From Promethearchaeota archaeon (GTDB taxonomy: Archaea; Asgardarchaeota; Lokiarchaeia; Helarchaeales; RDOG01), in NCBI GenBank assembly GCA_011365055.1, contig RDOG01000004.1, forward strand, positions 62,001-126,000: 64,000 nucleotides of DNA, in the 5' to 3' direction. Shown here in pieces: positions 8,901 through 16,734 of this stretch (positions within the stretch are counted from its first letter, which is position 1; every line of letters begins with the position of its first letter). The position numbers and the translations under genes were made by a program. The notes under the pieces were generated by a model. It did no database searches. It was given only the letters and a program-made list of their open reading frames with translations, and was not told the origin of the DNA.

Positions 8901-10359
8901 GAGAAATAGTTCCTTCTAAATCATATCCTGCAATAAAATATTCCAATAATCCCTTTCTTTTCTCCTCGATTTCTTCTAATTGTGTACTGATACTTTTAAA
9001 ATCATTTTTCAATGATCTTAATGCTTGTTTTAATTCTCCCGATTTTACATTATTTTTACTAATATTCTCCCTAATTTCAGTTAATAATCTTTCAATTCTA
9101 TTTTTTTGTTTTTCTAGTTCTTTTGATTGATCTCTGCAATAATAAAGTACAATTTGTCTTTTTTGTTCTAAATTCTCTCGAAGTGGTCTTGTCTTTTCAT
9201 CGCGCATTGCATTGAGTGCTTGAATTTTATCCATCAATTCTTGTTTATTTCGGAAAGGCATGAGAATTTCATAAACATTTTTTAATTTAGTAAATTCATC
9301 TTTTTTATTACTTGCAATGGTTTGTTTTCGTCTTAATTGAGCAATGTTTATTCTATTTTTATTATATTTTAAAAAAGCTATCTCATTTTTTATATTCTCA
9401 ATTCTTATTGTTAGATTATCAAGTTCTTCTCTTAATTTATTTAAAGAATCCTCAGTAGAAATTTTTTCATTATTAAAATTATTTTTCAATTGAACACCGA
9501 GCAATTTCATTCCTTTCCAAATAGAAGAATTATTTTCTAATGCTTCTTCGATAGCTTTCGCAGACTTTTCTATCTCTATTCCATTTTCTAATTTATTGAG
9601 TAATCTCTCTATGAAATCTTTTTCAGCTTGTTTTTCAGGAACTTGTCTTAATTGTCGATAAGCATTTTTAATCTCTTCAAAATTTTCATCATCTTTAATC
9701 GTCATTATATTTTTTATCAGAAATTGAATAAAATCAAAATCCGTTTTAAAATATAACAGTTGATCTTGTCCGCCTTCAGTTTGATTCATTAATATTTGAT
9801 TTTTAATCAACTCAGGGTCTATCTGATTACTTTTTAGGTTATCCAGCCATCGGTTAATGGTATTAAAAACTTGAGTTTGTTGCTCCTTCATTCTTCTTAA
9901 GGATTTGATGAAATCTTTATGAGTTGTTAAAGAATCGTTTTCAAATATAGGTAAAGTAGTGAAATTGATGTGATTTGGCGACTCAGGAGAATATCTGAAA
10001 CTATAAAAATCTCTTTTAATATCATCAGATTGTTTTTTTGAAATTATCATTCCAGTAACTAAAAACTCTTTAATGTTTTCCCTATTATGATTCCATTCGA
10101 TGATGACATGTGATGGATTCTTCGAACTAATGTAATCCGAGAATTTTCTTGGTTCATCTTCTGTTCCTTTTATAAATTCTGCTGCACTCGGCCTAATTAA
10201 TGCTAAGGTTAATCCAATTATAATTGATTTACCAGTTCCATTTTTAGCAAATATAACAGTACTGGCACCTTCATGAAAATCTAATGTAAGGTCTGTCATG
10301 AAAGACCTTTTTACACCAATATTTACAAATCTAATTCTATTAATAAAAGGCATTTTCAA
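5923..10359 (-). CDS. jetC: Wadjet SMC-like ATPase JetC
   Basis: 1478 residues. The N-terminal half-ATPase has a P-loop AKNGTGKS (about 39-46). Long coiled coils fill most of the middle, with a non-coiled patch near 580-760 that could be the hinge. The C-terminal half carries the ABC signature GSGGEKLTM and Walker B FPLIMDDPLG. This is the SMC/MukB architecture; JetC is the loop-extruding motor of Wadjet. It is longer than the roughly 1100-1200 residues usual for JetC, with extra coil. The start overlaps the jetB stop (ATGA), and jetD follows after two bases. The neighbouring MukE- and MukF-like genes and the TOPRIM gene make Wadjet far likelier than a chromosomal condensin. Confidence 0.85.
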   Translation of the reverse strand: MKMPFINRIRFVNIGVKRSFMTDLTLDFHEGASTVIFAKNGTGKSIIIGLTLALIRPSAAEFIKGTEDEPRKFSDYISSKNPSHVIIEWNHNRENIKEFLVTGMIISKKQSDDIKRDFYSFRYSPESPNHINFTTLPIFENDSLTTHKDFIKSLRRMKEQQTQVFNTINRWLDNLKSNQIDPELIKNQILMNQTEGGQDQLLYFKTDFDFIQFLIKNIMTIKDDENFEEIKNAYRQLRQVPEKQAEKDFIERLLNKLENGIEIEKSAKAIEEALENNSSIWKGMKLLGVQLKNNFNNEKISTEDSLNKLREELDNLTIRIENIKNEIAFLKYNKNRINIAQLRRKQTIASNKKDEFTKLKNVYEILMPFRNKQELMDKIQALNAMRDEKTRPLRENLEQKRQIVLYYCRDQSKELEKQKNRIERLLTEIRENISKNNVKSGELKQALRSLKNDFKSISTQLEEIEEKRKGLLEYFIAGYDLEGTISHYGYEIEEKRQELISLDENYKKLNQENYRKYTEKSVIKDKFSKVEIEKDKLERELLNSLADWNDIISDTYFCSYFGEIENKNEVNYNILNDENKHKLEIELNKITELLFDNNLRKRSFDQQVTYFDEKMMFPFNIEINLIKKILKDKGIEGWIGAGWEYLSKYITDPDGRDDFANKIPHLLDDIVVIHSNISEIKNILNGLRENGDLNHLERPVFISSPSIFEKIPSQIDDKDFFLLQPGLKWRYEEEEASDRYDKLKTNRSILNEEITKTKTIESRLINLINKWNNYLEKNPHELHRDRLKRLKDIKIEVTEFQKEIQAIDSQIETNQLNMNDMEKKQKYLSNLIKEKEEILKKLEIFFEIYKNQSNLEEKKANILKEQQIKREDLDKVEADIDELNKRYHNKKIEIEEIISKEKEIEYKIRECDTSPLENIKLSENQLKNYSKEKNLDAWWNIYISIKTEYDNYRPKNELEAKIKDLELDLKKVTTNLNLQAKALKLDLEEPILISLAKQDVNEIEVTNKKEELIEKINDLSTVNRDLLKDIKKLSDESDKLEEMFHIKETDLKEVYSGILENELDLNDQISNLEEEEAFKEKEKNLTEENIAIFEKQVKELGINIELLKNKLDIIDAKLQLLGQQLNEQLIKIPVKEIEIKTFTEFNENFDNLVTQTNNNIKEKESIEKKIQDFIHQIRGLNKFKDDRIKNKELFKFVDTFDKVQVFNTSFFIERLGMNLKQLQAQIYAPEGRLQNIVIKYSTKVDEIIKMIKKIEEERFDIEELEHLKNKPILRIPIKNRNINSIKDAAKRYFNNLFYQNESFPENISNEIIINEIIREFLEDKLSPITFLFPEDSTDVSYERIKELKIGSGGEKLTMAILLYCLIAHFRMFFELGGSKEEYSFPLIMDDPLGDANRPDLIAMVASMAEKLQIQLIPFTPHEEIEALHYFKNTITMKKDKIMDGRQIIEIDPETSKNIIQAGSILRKTTLNKEIDNVN

Positions 10360-11081
10360 GATTCTCCTTGAAACAATTCAATGAGTCGACGAATTCCTTC
10401 ATTTTCGGTCAAGTTATAAATTTGATTTTTAAATTTCATTGTAGGATAAAATTTCCCATCTTCTTCAAGTAATAATTTTTCACTTTTTAGAAAAGTGAAT
10501 ACGTTTCTAATATGGGCGTTGCTAGTATTTCTGGATGAACTTAATATTTTCTCTTCGGACGGTAAACTTAAATAAGAATTTAATAATAATTCCGTAGTTT
10601 TATCTCCCGCAATTGAATCTTCCGGATTTTCTCTTTCTTTTAACATTCTACATCTCTTACGAATATATTCATCTAATTCACTAATTGTAATCGGTTCTGT
10701 TATATACTGACTTCGCTCATCAAAAGAAGATTCCTTTGGAAAATATTGGGCCGCAAGTCCGATTAAAATAACAAAAGAATATTTATCGCGTCCACCTTTA
10801 GTTAAATTTAATAAATCAGAACGTTTTTTCGCAAAAATTGAATCGTGATCAGGTCTTAGAAATACTCCACTTTCATCAATTTCGATAATTCCTAATTTTA
10901 ATCCTCGTGCAATTACATGGACCAATTCGCGAAACATTGATTCATTTCTATACATTTTTAATAATTCCATGTGATATGGCTCAGCAGTTAAATTTTTTTG
11001 TTGCCGTAAACCAAGATAAATTAATTCCGTGGCTTTTTCAACCAAGCCCGTATCAATTTTATATTCCTTCAACGTGATCAA
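10356..11081 (-). CDS. jetB: Wadjet MukE-like subunit JetB
   Basis: 241 residues, helical with winged-helix character, in the position and size of JetB (DUF4194, MukE-like). JetB forms the KITE subunit that sits on the JetA kleisin and the JetC heads. No enzymatic motif is visible. The gene overlaps jetA by 23 bases at its start and jetC by 4 bases at its stop, so all three are translated as a unit. The call depends mainly on gene order and size; sequence similarity alone is weak by eye. Confidence 0.75.
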   Translation of the reverse strand: MITLKEYKIDTGLVEKATELIYLGLRQQKNLTAEPYHMELLKMYRNESMFRELVHVIARGLKLGIIEIDESGVFLRPDHDSIFAKKRSDLLNLTKGGRDKYSFVILIGLAAQYFPKESSFDERSQYITEPITISELDEYIRKRCRMLKERENPEDSIAGDKTTELLLNSYLSLPSEEKILSSSRNTSNAHIRNVFTFLKSEKLLLEEDGKFYPTMKFKNQIYNLTENEGIRRLIELFQGES

Positions 11082-12546
11082 CCAATTTTATTTTATAATC
11101 GTTACCTTGATATATTTCATTCTCAAAATCATCTGGAACAATTGTTACTGAAATGAGGTCATGCAAATAGCGATTTTGAAATTTATCATGGGCAAATCTC
11201 CCCTGCACTAATAATCGTAAATAATTGATAAATGTTGAATTTTTCTTTAACTCTATTGCTTTAGATATTAATATACTAAGTAAGCAAGGTTTTCCATCAT
11301 CTTTAAGATTATCAATTAAAAATGACGTAACTTCATTCCTCAATTCTAATGGATATTTTTGGAGGTCAATCAATTCTATTTCTTTTATTTTTCCATTAGT
11401 CTCATCTTTATCTTCCTCCAAATCAAAAGTCATCCTATCCTGGATCAATTCAATAATTTGATCCAGAGAAACTTGCTTTGGTATTTCAATTCCTGTAAAA
11501 AAAGGGATAAATATATCAAAATTTTTAATAAGTTGTCCATAATTTACCAACAATAAATTATAGAATAAATCTGATTCAATATTAATTCTCGAAGTTCTTG
11601 AACGAAGAAGCTCCTGAATCCATTGTTCTTTAATAAAAACTTCTCTAGCCCTGTTAATCTTGCTTTCTAATGGCAGTAATTTATCGTGGGATTGAGTAAG
11701 CACTTTTTTCAAAGGATTTAGTTGCTTTATTCTCGTTTCATTACCCGTTTCAAGCTCATATCGAAATATATCAACTTTAAGTATCAATTCTGATTGTTCT
11801 TTCATACAACGGTCAATGTGTTCTTTTGCATCTTGAAGTTCTTTGGGAATCTTAACTCTCCAATCCAGTTCTGCAAGATTTCTTTTTGTCTGCTTAATTA
11901 TTTCCTCTAATTTAATCGAATATAGTCTTGTCAATCTTAGTTCGTGGTGTGCATGTTCTAAAGCTCTTTCAAAATCTTTTCTTTCTAATTGTCTTTGTAA
12001 AATTATATGATTCGCAATTTGTTGGTCTTCCAATTTAACATCAAGCATTCCAAAAAAGAAATTTATTGTCTCAGGTTCAGCAAATAAAACAATATTCTCA
12101 TCATCGTAATTTCGGTTTGTAATCAATCTGCAAGACATCTCCTTTCTTTCAGGAATTTCTTTTGAATAATCTACATATTCTGACTTACTACCCTCTTTCT
12201 TATGTTGTAAAACTAATTTTTCAAAAATAATATCCAAAATTTTTCGCTGATTTTCTCTATCAAGTGGCGCGCCAGAAAATCTATCCATACGATTGAGCAA
12301 AAAAAAGATATTTTCATATAATTCTTCTTTCGTTATCCCTTCATATGGTCCCATATTATCTATAATCATTTCAATCATTTTTAATGCGATAGCAAGGGGA
12401 TCATATTGTTTATATTGCTCTTTTATATTTGGATCCGTAACGTAGCTATTTCTAATATCCGTTATTGGATGTATTATATTTAATTGTTTTAATTTTCTCG
12501 TAAGTGAGAATTCCCAAATTTCCCGTGATTCTTTCATGTTAAACAT
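11059..12546 (-). CDS. jetA: Wadjet kleisin-like subunit JetA
   Basis: 495 residues. An N-terminal helical region precedes a long charged coiled coil (about 185-290) and a C-terminal mixed domain, the layout of the MukF-like kleisin JetA (DUF3375 type). It would bridge the JetC heads and bind JetB. The ATG at 12546 has a GAAGAGGATG ribosome site just upstream and an AT-rich TATA-like stretch (TTTAAAATAAAAATAA, about 12559-12574) in the 70-base gap to the upstream SMC-like gene. jetABCD could therefore have its own promoter. Identification is by position and architecture. Confidence 0.75.
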   Translation of the reverse strand: MFNMKESREIWEFSLTRKLKQLNIIHPITDIRNSYVTDPNIKEQYKQYDPLAIALKMIEMIIDNMGPYEGITKEELYENIFFLLNRMDRFSGAPLDRENQRKILDIIFEKLVLQHKKEGSKSEYVDYSKEIPERKEMSCRLITNRNYDDENIVLFAEPETINFFFGMLDVKLEDQQIANHIILQRQLERKDFERALEHAHHELRLTRLYSIKLEEIIKQTKRNLAELDWRVKIPKELQDAKEHIDRCMKEQSELILKVDIFRYELETGNETRIKQLNPLKKVLTQSHDKLLPLESKINRAREVFIKEQWIQELLRSRTSRINIESDLFYNLLLVNYGQLIKNFDIFIPFFTGIEIPKQVSLDQIIELIQDRMTFDLEEDKDETNGKIKEIELIDLQKYPLELRNEVTSFLIDNLKDDGKPCLLSILISKAIELKKNSTFINYLRLLVQGRFAHDKFQNRYLHDLISVTIVPDDFENEIYQGNDYKIKLVDHVEGI

Positions 12547-12616
12547 CCTCTTCGAACTTATTTTTATTTTAAATAGACATCCAAATAAATGATGGAAATA
12601 AGTCTTTGGGTCTCTA

Positions 12617-15250
12617 TTATTCCCAATTTATGATTGAATCTTTCATTGTAATAATAAGTGAATCTTGATAAATTGAATGATCGCTACTTATCTCTTGATT
12701 ATCTTTAATTACCATTATAAATTGTAGATTATTATTTTTAGATAATTTATTAATCTCATCAATTACAATATTTGTATGGGATGTATCAAATCCATCAATT
12801 GTTTCATCTAATAAAATGGGTAAGTCAAATTTTTTCGCTAATGAATATATTATCCCAAACGATAACGTTGGAGTTTCAGATCCTGAAGGATTGGAAATTC
12901 TACCTTTTTTCTTATGATGTTCTAATACATAAAAAGTCCCTTTACTTATATCATCAATTTCAACTGTTAATCTATTATCCCCATATATTGCATAATACAT
13001 TCTTTCTGTTTGACTTTTAATTGATTCCAAAATGTCTTCCAATATAGAATCTGTCTGAACTGTATCAATAATACTTTTTAATAATACGCCTTCAGTAAAA
13101 GGAAGTACATCTTCATATAATTCCTTTAAAATGTAATAATTATTACTTAATTCAATAATATTATTCTCTTGATTCTTGGTCCATTCTGCTATTTTGAGGA
13201 TAAAATTTTTATATGTCTCGAAATAGACTTTTAAGATTATAATTTTGTCCCTTAAGTCTGTTATTTCTTGTCTTATTATTAGGATGGCAGTTCCTAATTC
13301 ACTTTTATCTAAATCTTCCGTTTCATTTATTTTATTGAGAGTTTCATCAATTTCATTCATTAGTTCAGTTTTTCCTTGAGTTATTTCTTCTTTAAAATTA
13401 AACCAAGAAGAATTTTCTCCCCTTATTTCTGTAAGTTTTTTATCTAACTTGTTAACTTTATTTTTAGATTTCTCTACTAAATTATTGAGTGTATTTTTTA
13501 AAATGTTAAAATTCTCTTCTAATTCATCATTTTTTGAGAATTTAATATCAAAACCTTCGGGAAATAGTGTCATATTATCTAAATCATTTTGTATTTGAGT
13601 TACCTTTGTAATTAATTGAGCCGAGATTGAGTCTTTAATAGTGTTCAAAGTACTTAAAAAACTATCGATGGACTGCCAATACTTAGGATATTTTTCATAG
13701 ATTGACCTATATTCCGAATACTTAGTTTCACAATCCCTTAATAAGGAGAGTTTATGTCTGATTCTATCAATGATTTTATTTTGAATGTTTCTCTTCTTTT
13801 CTGATTGAATATCCTTACTTAAATATATATTTATAAAGGGATCAATTTTAGTAATATCATCTTCTAGCTCTAATAAATCAACATAAATTTTATATGTTTC
13901 ATCAGAATCATATACTATCTTTGCTGGAATATAATCTAATTCTGAAGGAAATGAATTAGGATTTTTGACATTTGATTGAAAGTCTTCATATTGGTACCTG
14001 AGATTCTCGAGGCTCGAAAAATCTTCGAAATCGATTTTTTCTTTGAATTCAAGGCGAATATCATTTATTTGGTTAATCAAATCGACAAATTTCTTTATTT
14101 GTAGATGAATTTTCTTAAATTCTTTTACTTGTTCTTTGAAATTTTTATTTATTATAAGTTTACCTTCATCTCCTATTTCAATCTCTACCAGTTCTTGAGT
14201 ATCATTAATATTCTCAATCAATTGGTCTTTTGCTTCTAGTTTAAGGTGTTGATACTCAACCTTCAATTTATTTATGTATTGAATTAATAAATCACAATTA
14301 TTTAATTGTTGTTGAAGTAATGTAATATCATCTTTTGCTTGTAAAATTTTTTGAATCCTTGTTAATTCGTGAAATTCGGTCGAAAGCTTATTAAACGAAC
14401 TAAAAAGTTCCTTTAATTTTTTATTATCTTGATTAAATTGATTTTTAATTGCTTCTATTTTATTAAAAAATTCTGAAAATTTCTCTTTTTTAACTTGAAA
14501 AGTTAAATCCTTTACAGTAAAACTATTTATGATAACATTACTTTTCCAATTATTTTCATTGATTAAAGAATTCAAATTATCTTCTAACTCATTAATCTTA
14601 TTTTTATTTGAGGAAAGTCTGTCTTTTATAATTGATTTTTGTTTATCTAATTGATTTCTTCGAATTGTACTTTTTTCTTTGAGTAATTTAATTTCTTCTA
14701 CAATCAAATTTGCAGCGTTATATAATCCATCGTTTGTCGAGAGTTCAAATGCTTTAACATTACGGTCAATAAAAAGATATTTACATACTTCTGGATAAAT
14801 TTTTAATTTTTTGAGTTCCTCTTTCACTGGTATTGAGTCTTTTATTCTTCTTTCTTCATTGTATTTTACTCCCCTAATAAAATTCGGCATTTCTGTATAA
14901 CTTATAGCTAAAATATCTTCTAATCTATATTCTTCTAAAGATTCAAACAGTATTATTTTTGGGGTAGTCAGTTTTCTTTTATTATTTCTTTTAAATCTGC
15001 GATTTATTTTATATATTCGTCCTTTTTGATAAAACCAAAGGGTCACTGATCCTTGATCAGAATGATCTGGGATCAAATCTTCTTTATTAAGACTATTTGC
15101 TTGCCAACCATTAATTCCTACTTTTAAGCTATCAATAAATAATGTCTTACCATCTCGATTCCCGCCCCTGACACAAACTGGAAAACCTAATAACGGTGCT
15201 TTTCCTTTAAGACCAAATAAATTATTAATATCAATAAAAAGAAAATACAT
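12617..15250 (-). CDS. Second SMC/Rad50-like ATPase
   Basis: 877 residues. A P-loop GGNRDGKT lies near residue 30. Long coiled coils run from about 180 to 700. The C-terminus has an ABC-type signature (SGSETPTLSFG) and Walker B PILLDETIDGFD. The pattern is that of a short SMC, Rad50 or RecN-like ATPase, but it does not match JetC of the same cluster. It is encoded two bases after the 168-residue gene and 70 bases before jetA, all on the same strand. A second SMC-type motor beside a full Wadjet set is not part of the standard four-gene system. It could be an accessory sensor, a separate two-gene defence unit, or a Wadjet extension. Confidence 0.75.
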   Translation of the reverse strand: MYFLFIDINNLFGLKGKAPLLGFPVCVRGGNRDGKTLFIDSLKVGINGWQANSLNKEDLIPDHSDQGSVTLWFYQKGRIYKINRRFKRNNKRKLTTPKIILFESLEEYRLEDILAISYTEMPNFIRGVKYNEERRIKDSIPVKEELKKLKIYPEVCKYLFIDRNVKAFELSTNDGLYNAANLIVEEIKLLKEKSTIRRNQLDKQKSIIKDRLSSNKNKINELEDNLNSLINENNWKSNVIINSFTVKDLTFQVKKEKFSEFFNKIEAIKNQFNQDNKKLKELFSSFNKLSTEFHELTRIQKILQAKDDITLLQQQLNNCDLLIQYINKLKVEYQHLKLEAKDQLIENINDTQELVEIEIGDEGKLIINKNFKEQVKEFKKIHLQIKKFVDLINQINDIRLEFKEKIDFEDFSSLENLRYQYEDFQSNVKNPNSFPSELDYIPAKIVYDSDETYKIYVDLLELEDDITKIDPFINIYLSKDIQSEKKRNIQNKIIDRIRHKLSLLRDCETKYSEYRSIYEKYPKYWQSIDSFLSTLNTIKDSISAQLITKVTQIQNDLDNMTLFPEGFDIKFSKNDELEENFNILKNTLNNLVEKSKNKVNKLDKKLTEIRGENSSWFNFKEEITQGKTELMNEIDETLNKINETEDLDKSELGTAILIIRQEITDLRDKIIILKVYFETYKNFILKIAEWTKNQENNIIELSNNYYILKELYEDVLPFTEGVLLKSIIDTVQTDSILEDILESIKSQTERMYYAIYGDNRLTVEIDDISKGTFYVLEHHKKKGRISNPSGSETPTLSFGIIYSLAKKFDLPILLDETIDGFDTSHTNIVIDEINKLSKNNNLQFIMVIKDNQEISSDHSIYQDSLIITMKDSIINWE

Positions 15251-15252
15251 TT

Positions 15253-15759
15253 CTATTTTGCTCCCAAAACATCATAATATATTTGCTGTATCTGAAAATC
15301 GGTAGTTTCTTCAGAATATTCGTGATCTGGAATTAAACCACGTATTTTATCTAAAAATTTAGTCAAATATTCAGCTTTCTTTCCTCTATCATCAACTAAA
15401 TCTTCAATTTGATTGAAAATCTGATTAAAAATTGTTTTACAAGTATCTAATGATAACGAGAAATTATTATTATGATCTTTAACATTTTTTACCCAATCTT
15501 GTAAATTTTGATTAATTTTTCTGCCAATATCTTCCACTGATAACTGGATATCTTCTAATGGCTCCACTGGAATGATTTTTGAAATAGATTTCAAATTTTG
15601 TATTCTTATTTCATCTAAATAACAATTTAAATTATTATTATTGAAATCTCGTTGAAAACTCTTAAAATATTCTAGAATAGTTTTGATTGACATTTTAGAT
15701 TTAAAAAAATTAAATATCAATAGCTTGCCATCTTTGAAAAGATTGATTTTAGAAGACAT
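15253..15759 (-). CDS. Small helical protein paired with the second SMC-like ATPase
   Basis: Up to 168 residues, mostly helical, with no recognised motif. It ends two bases before the SMC-like ATPase gene, so the two are almost surely co-translated and may form a complex (a small kleisin- or sensor-like partner is a guess). The start is uncertain: ATG at 15759 has no ribosome site or near TATA box. The internal ATG at 15691 has a TATA-like ATTTAATT about 20 bases upstream, as expected for a leaderless message. Confidence 0.55.
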   Translation of the reverse strand: MSSKINLFKDGKLLIFNFFKSKMSIKTILEYFKSFQRDFNNNNLNCYLDEIRIQNLKSISKIIPVEPLEDIQLSVEDIGRKINQNLQDWVKNVKDHNNNFSLSLDTCKTIFNQIFNQIEDLVDDRGKKAEYLTKFLDKIRGLIPDHEYSEETTDFQIQQIYYDVLGAK

Positions 15760-15923
15760 TGAATCTGAAGAGGAATCTAATGAAGTAAAAAGAATCCTTT
15801 CAAATAAATGGTCAGAAGTACAAAAAGGAATATGGGAAAAATCAAAAGAATAAAGTAAATATAAGTTAAAAATAGAATTTTCAAATTATTTATACCTTTA
15901 AATAGGATGGATAAATATTATGA

Positions 15924-16169
15924 TTGCAGAAAATGAAGGAAGGCAAGTCAATCGGAATAATATTAAATAAAGCAAGCTTAATTAATATTTTTAAGGTTAA
16001 AAAAGATAAAAATCCTAAATACATGATTTTTTTATACTCAAATTTACATTGGAATTCTAAACCTGACTTAATTATCAAAAATCCTTCCGATTTCGAATTA
16101 ATTAATGATGGTAAATTTAAAGCATTTTTAGCAAGTAATTCTTTTTTATTAGCATTACAAAAATTGTAA
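15924..16169 (+). CDS. Small protein, unknown
   Basis: 81 residues from TTG 15924; ATG 15933 (MKEGKSIGI) is the more natural start. The protein alternates short strands and helices (YMIFLYSNLHW, ending ASNSFLLALQKL) with no known motif or membrane span. It lies between the divergent jet island and the giant receptor gene. No ribosome site is clear. Amino-acid composition is protein-like, so I keep it with modest confidence. Confidence 0.4.
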   Translation: MQKMKEGKSIGIILNKASLINIFKVKKDKNPKYMIFLYSNLHWNSKPDLIIKNPSDFELINDGKFKAFLASNSFLLALQKL

Positions 16170-16734
16170 TTTTTTTAAATTTGGGGTGATAAAATGGAAA
16201 ATTTAGAAAGAAAAACATCTGATAAACATTCAGTCAATTTAAGTTCTTCTATTTGATAAATATAAGTCTTCTTTTTTATCTCTTTTCGATAAAGTGAATG
16301 TAATATAAACATTATTATATCTCATAAGAAAATTCGACACTATTTCGAATTGAATTTTATTTAATTAGCGAAATAATTTCTATTTCTTTAAATATAAAAT
16401 GAAATATATTTTGTATGTAAAGAATAATTTCAATAATTCATCTTTATTACATTCAACTAATGTAATAAGAGATGACTTGAAATTCCCTATACTATTGAAA
16501 AGACATTTATATTAAAATATTGATATAAATTGTAAATTAAAATAATTGCATGTATAGGGTTAATATATACATAAATTATAAAATAATTTATGGTTTATTT
16601 AAGAGAACATCTTTGGAAGTCGATGTATTATATGAAATTTAGTATATCAAAAGTTCTTAATTTAATTTTAATCAAATAAAATACACTATAAAATATTTGA
16701 TAGACAAAATGCAAGATTTTGTGAGAGAATAGAA
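16170..16734. other. Gene-poor upstream region of the giant receptor gene
   Basis: About 560 bases. A tiny frame (ATG 16194, 20 codons, good GGTGAT site) opens but is too short to call. A perfect 10-bp hairpin, TTATTACATT / AATGTAATAA with loop CAACT, sits at 16444-16468. A wider inverted pair CCCTATAC (16485-16492) and GTATAGGG (16552-16559) follows. A TATA-like CTATAAAATATTT near 16686 is about 45 bases from the gene start. The inverted repeats may be regulator sites for the large surface gene. Confidence 0.45.

Noticed and set aside
5923..15250. Chromosomal condensin or Rad50-Mre11 instead of defence genes
   Set aside because: The TOPRIM GDIDMNG protein and the jetABCD order with overlapping starts fit Wadjet; no Mre11 or kleisin ScpA-like gene is present.
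15683..15853. Plus-strand frame of 57 codons (TTG start) overlapping the 5' end of the 168-residue minus-strand gene
   Set aside because: Composition is Glu/Lys-rich as any A-rich strand would give, and no ribosome site precedes it. It overlaps a better supported gene, although it would fit if that gene really starts at 15691.
16194..16256. 20-codon frame behind a good GGTGAT site
   Set aside because: Too short and without further support; possibly a decayed gene or leader peptide.
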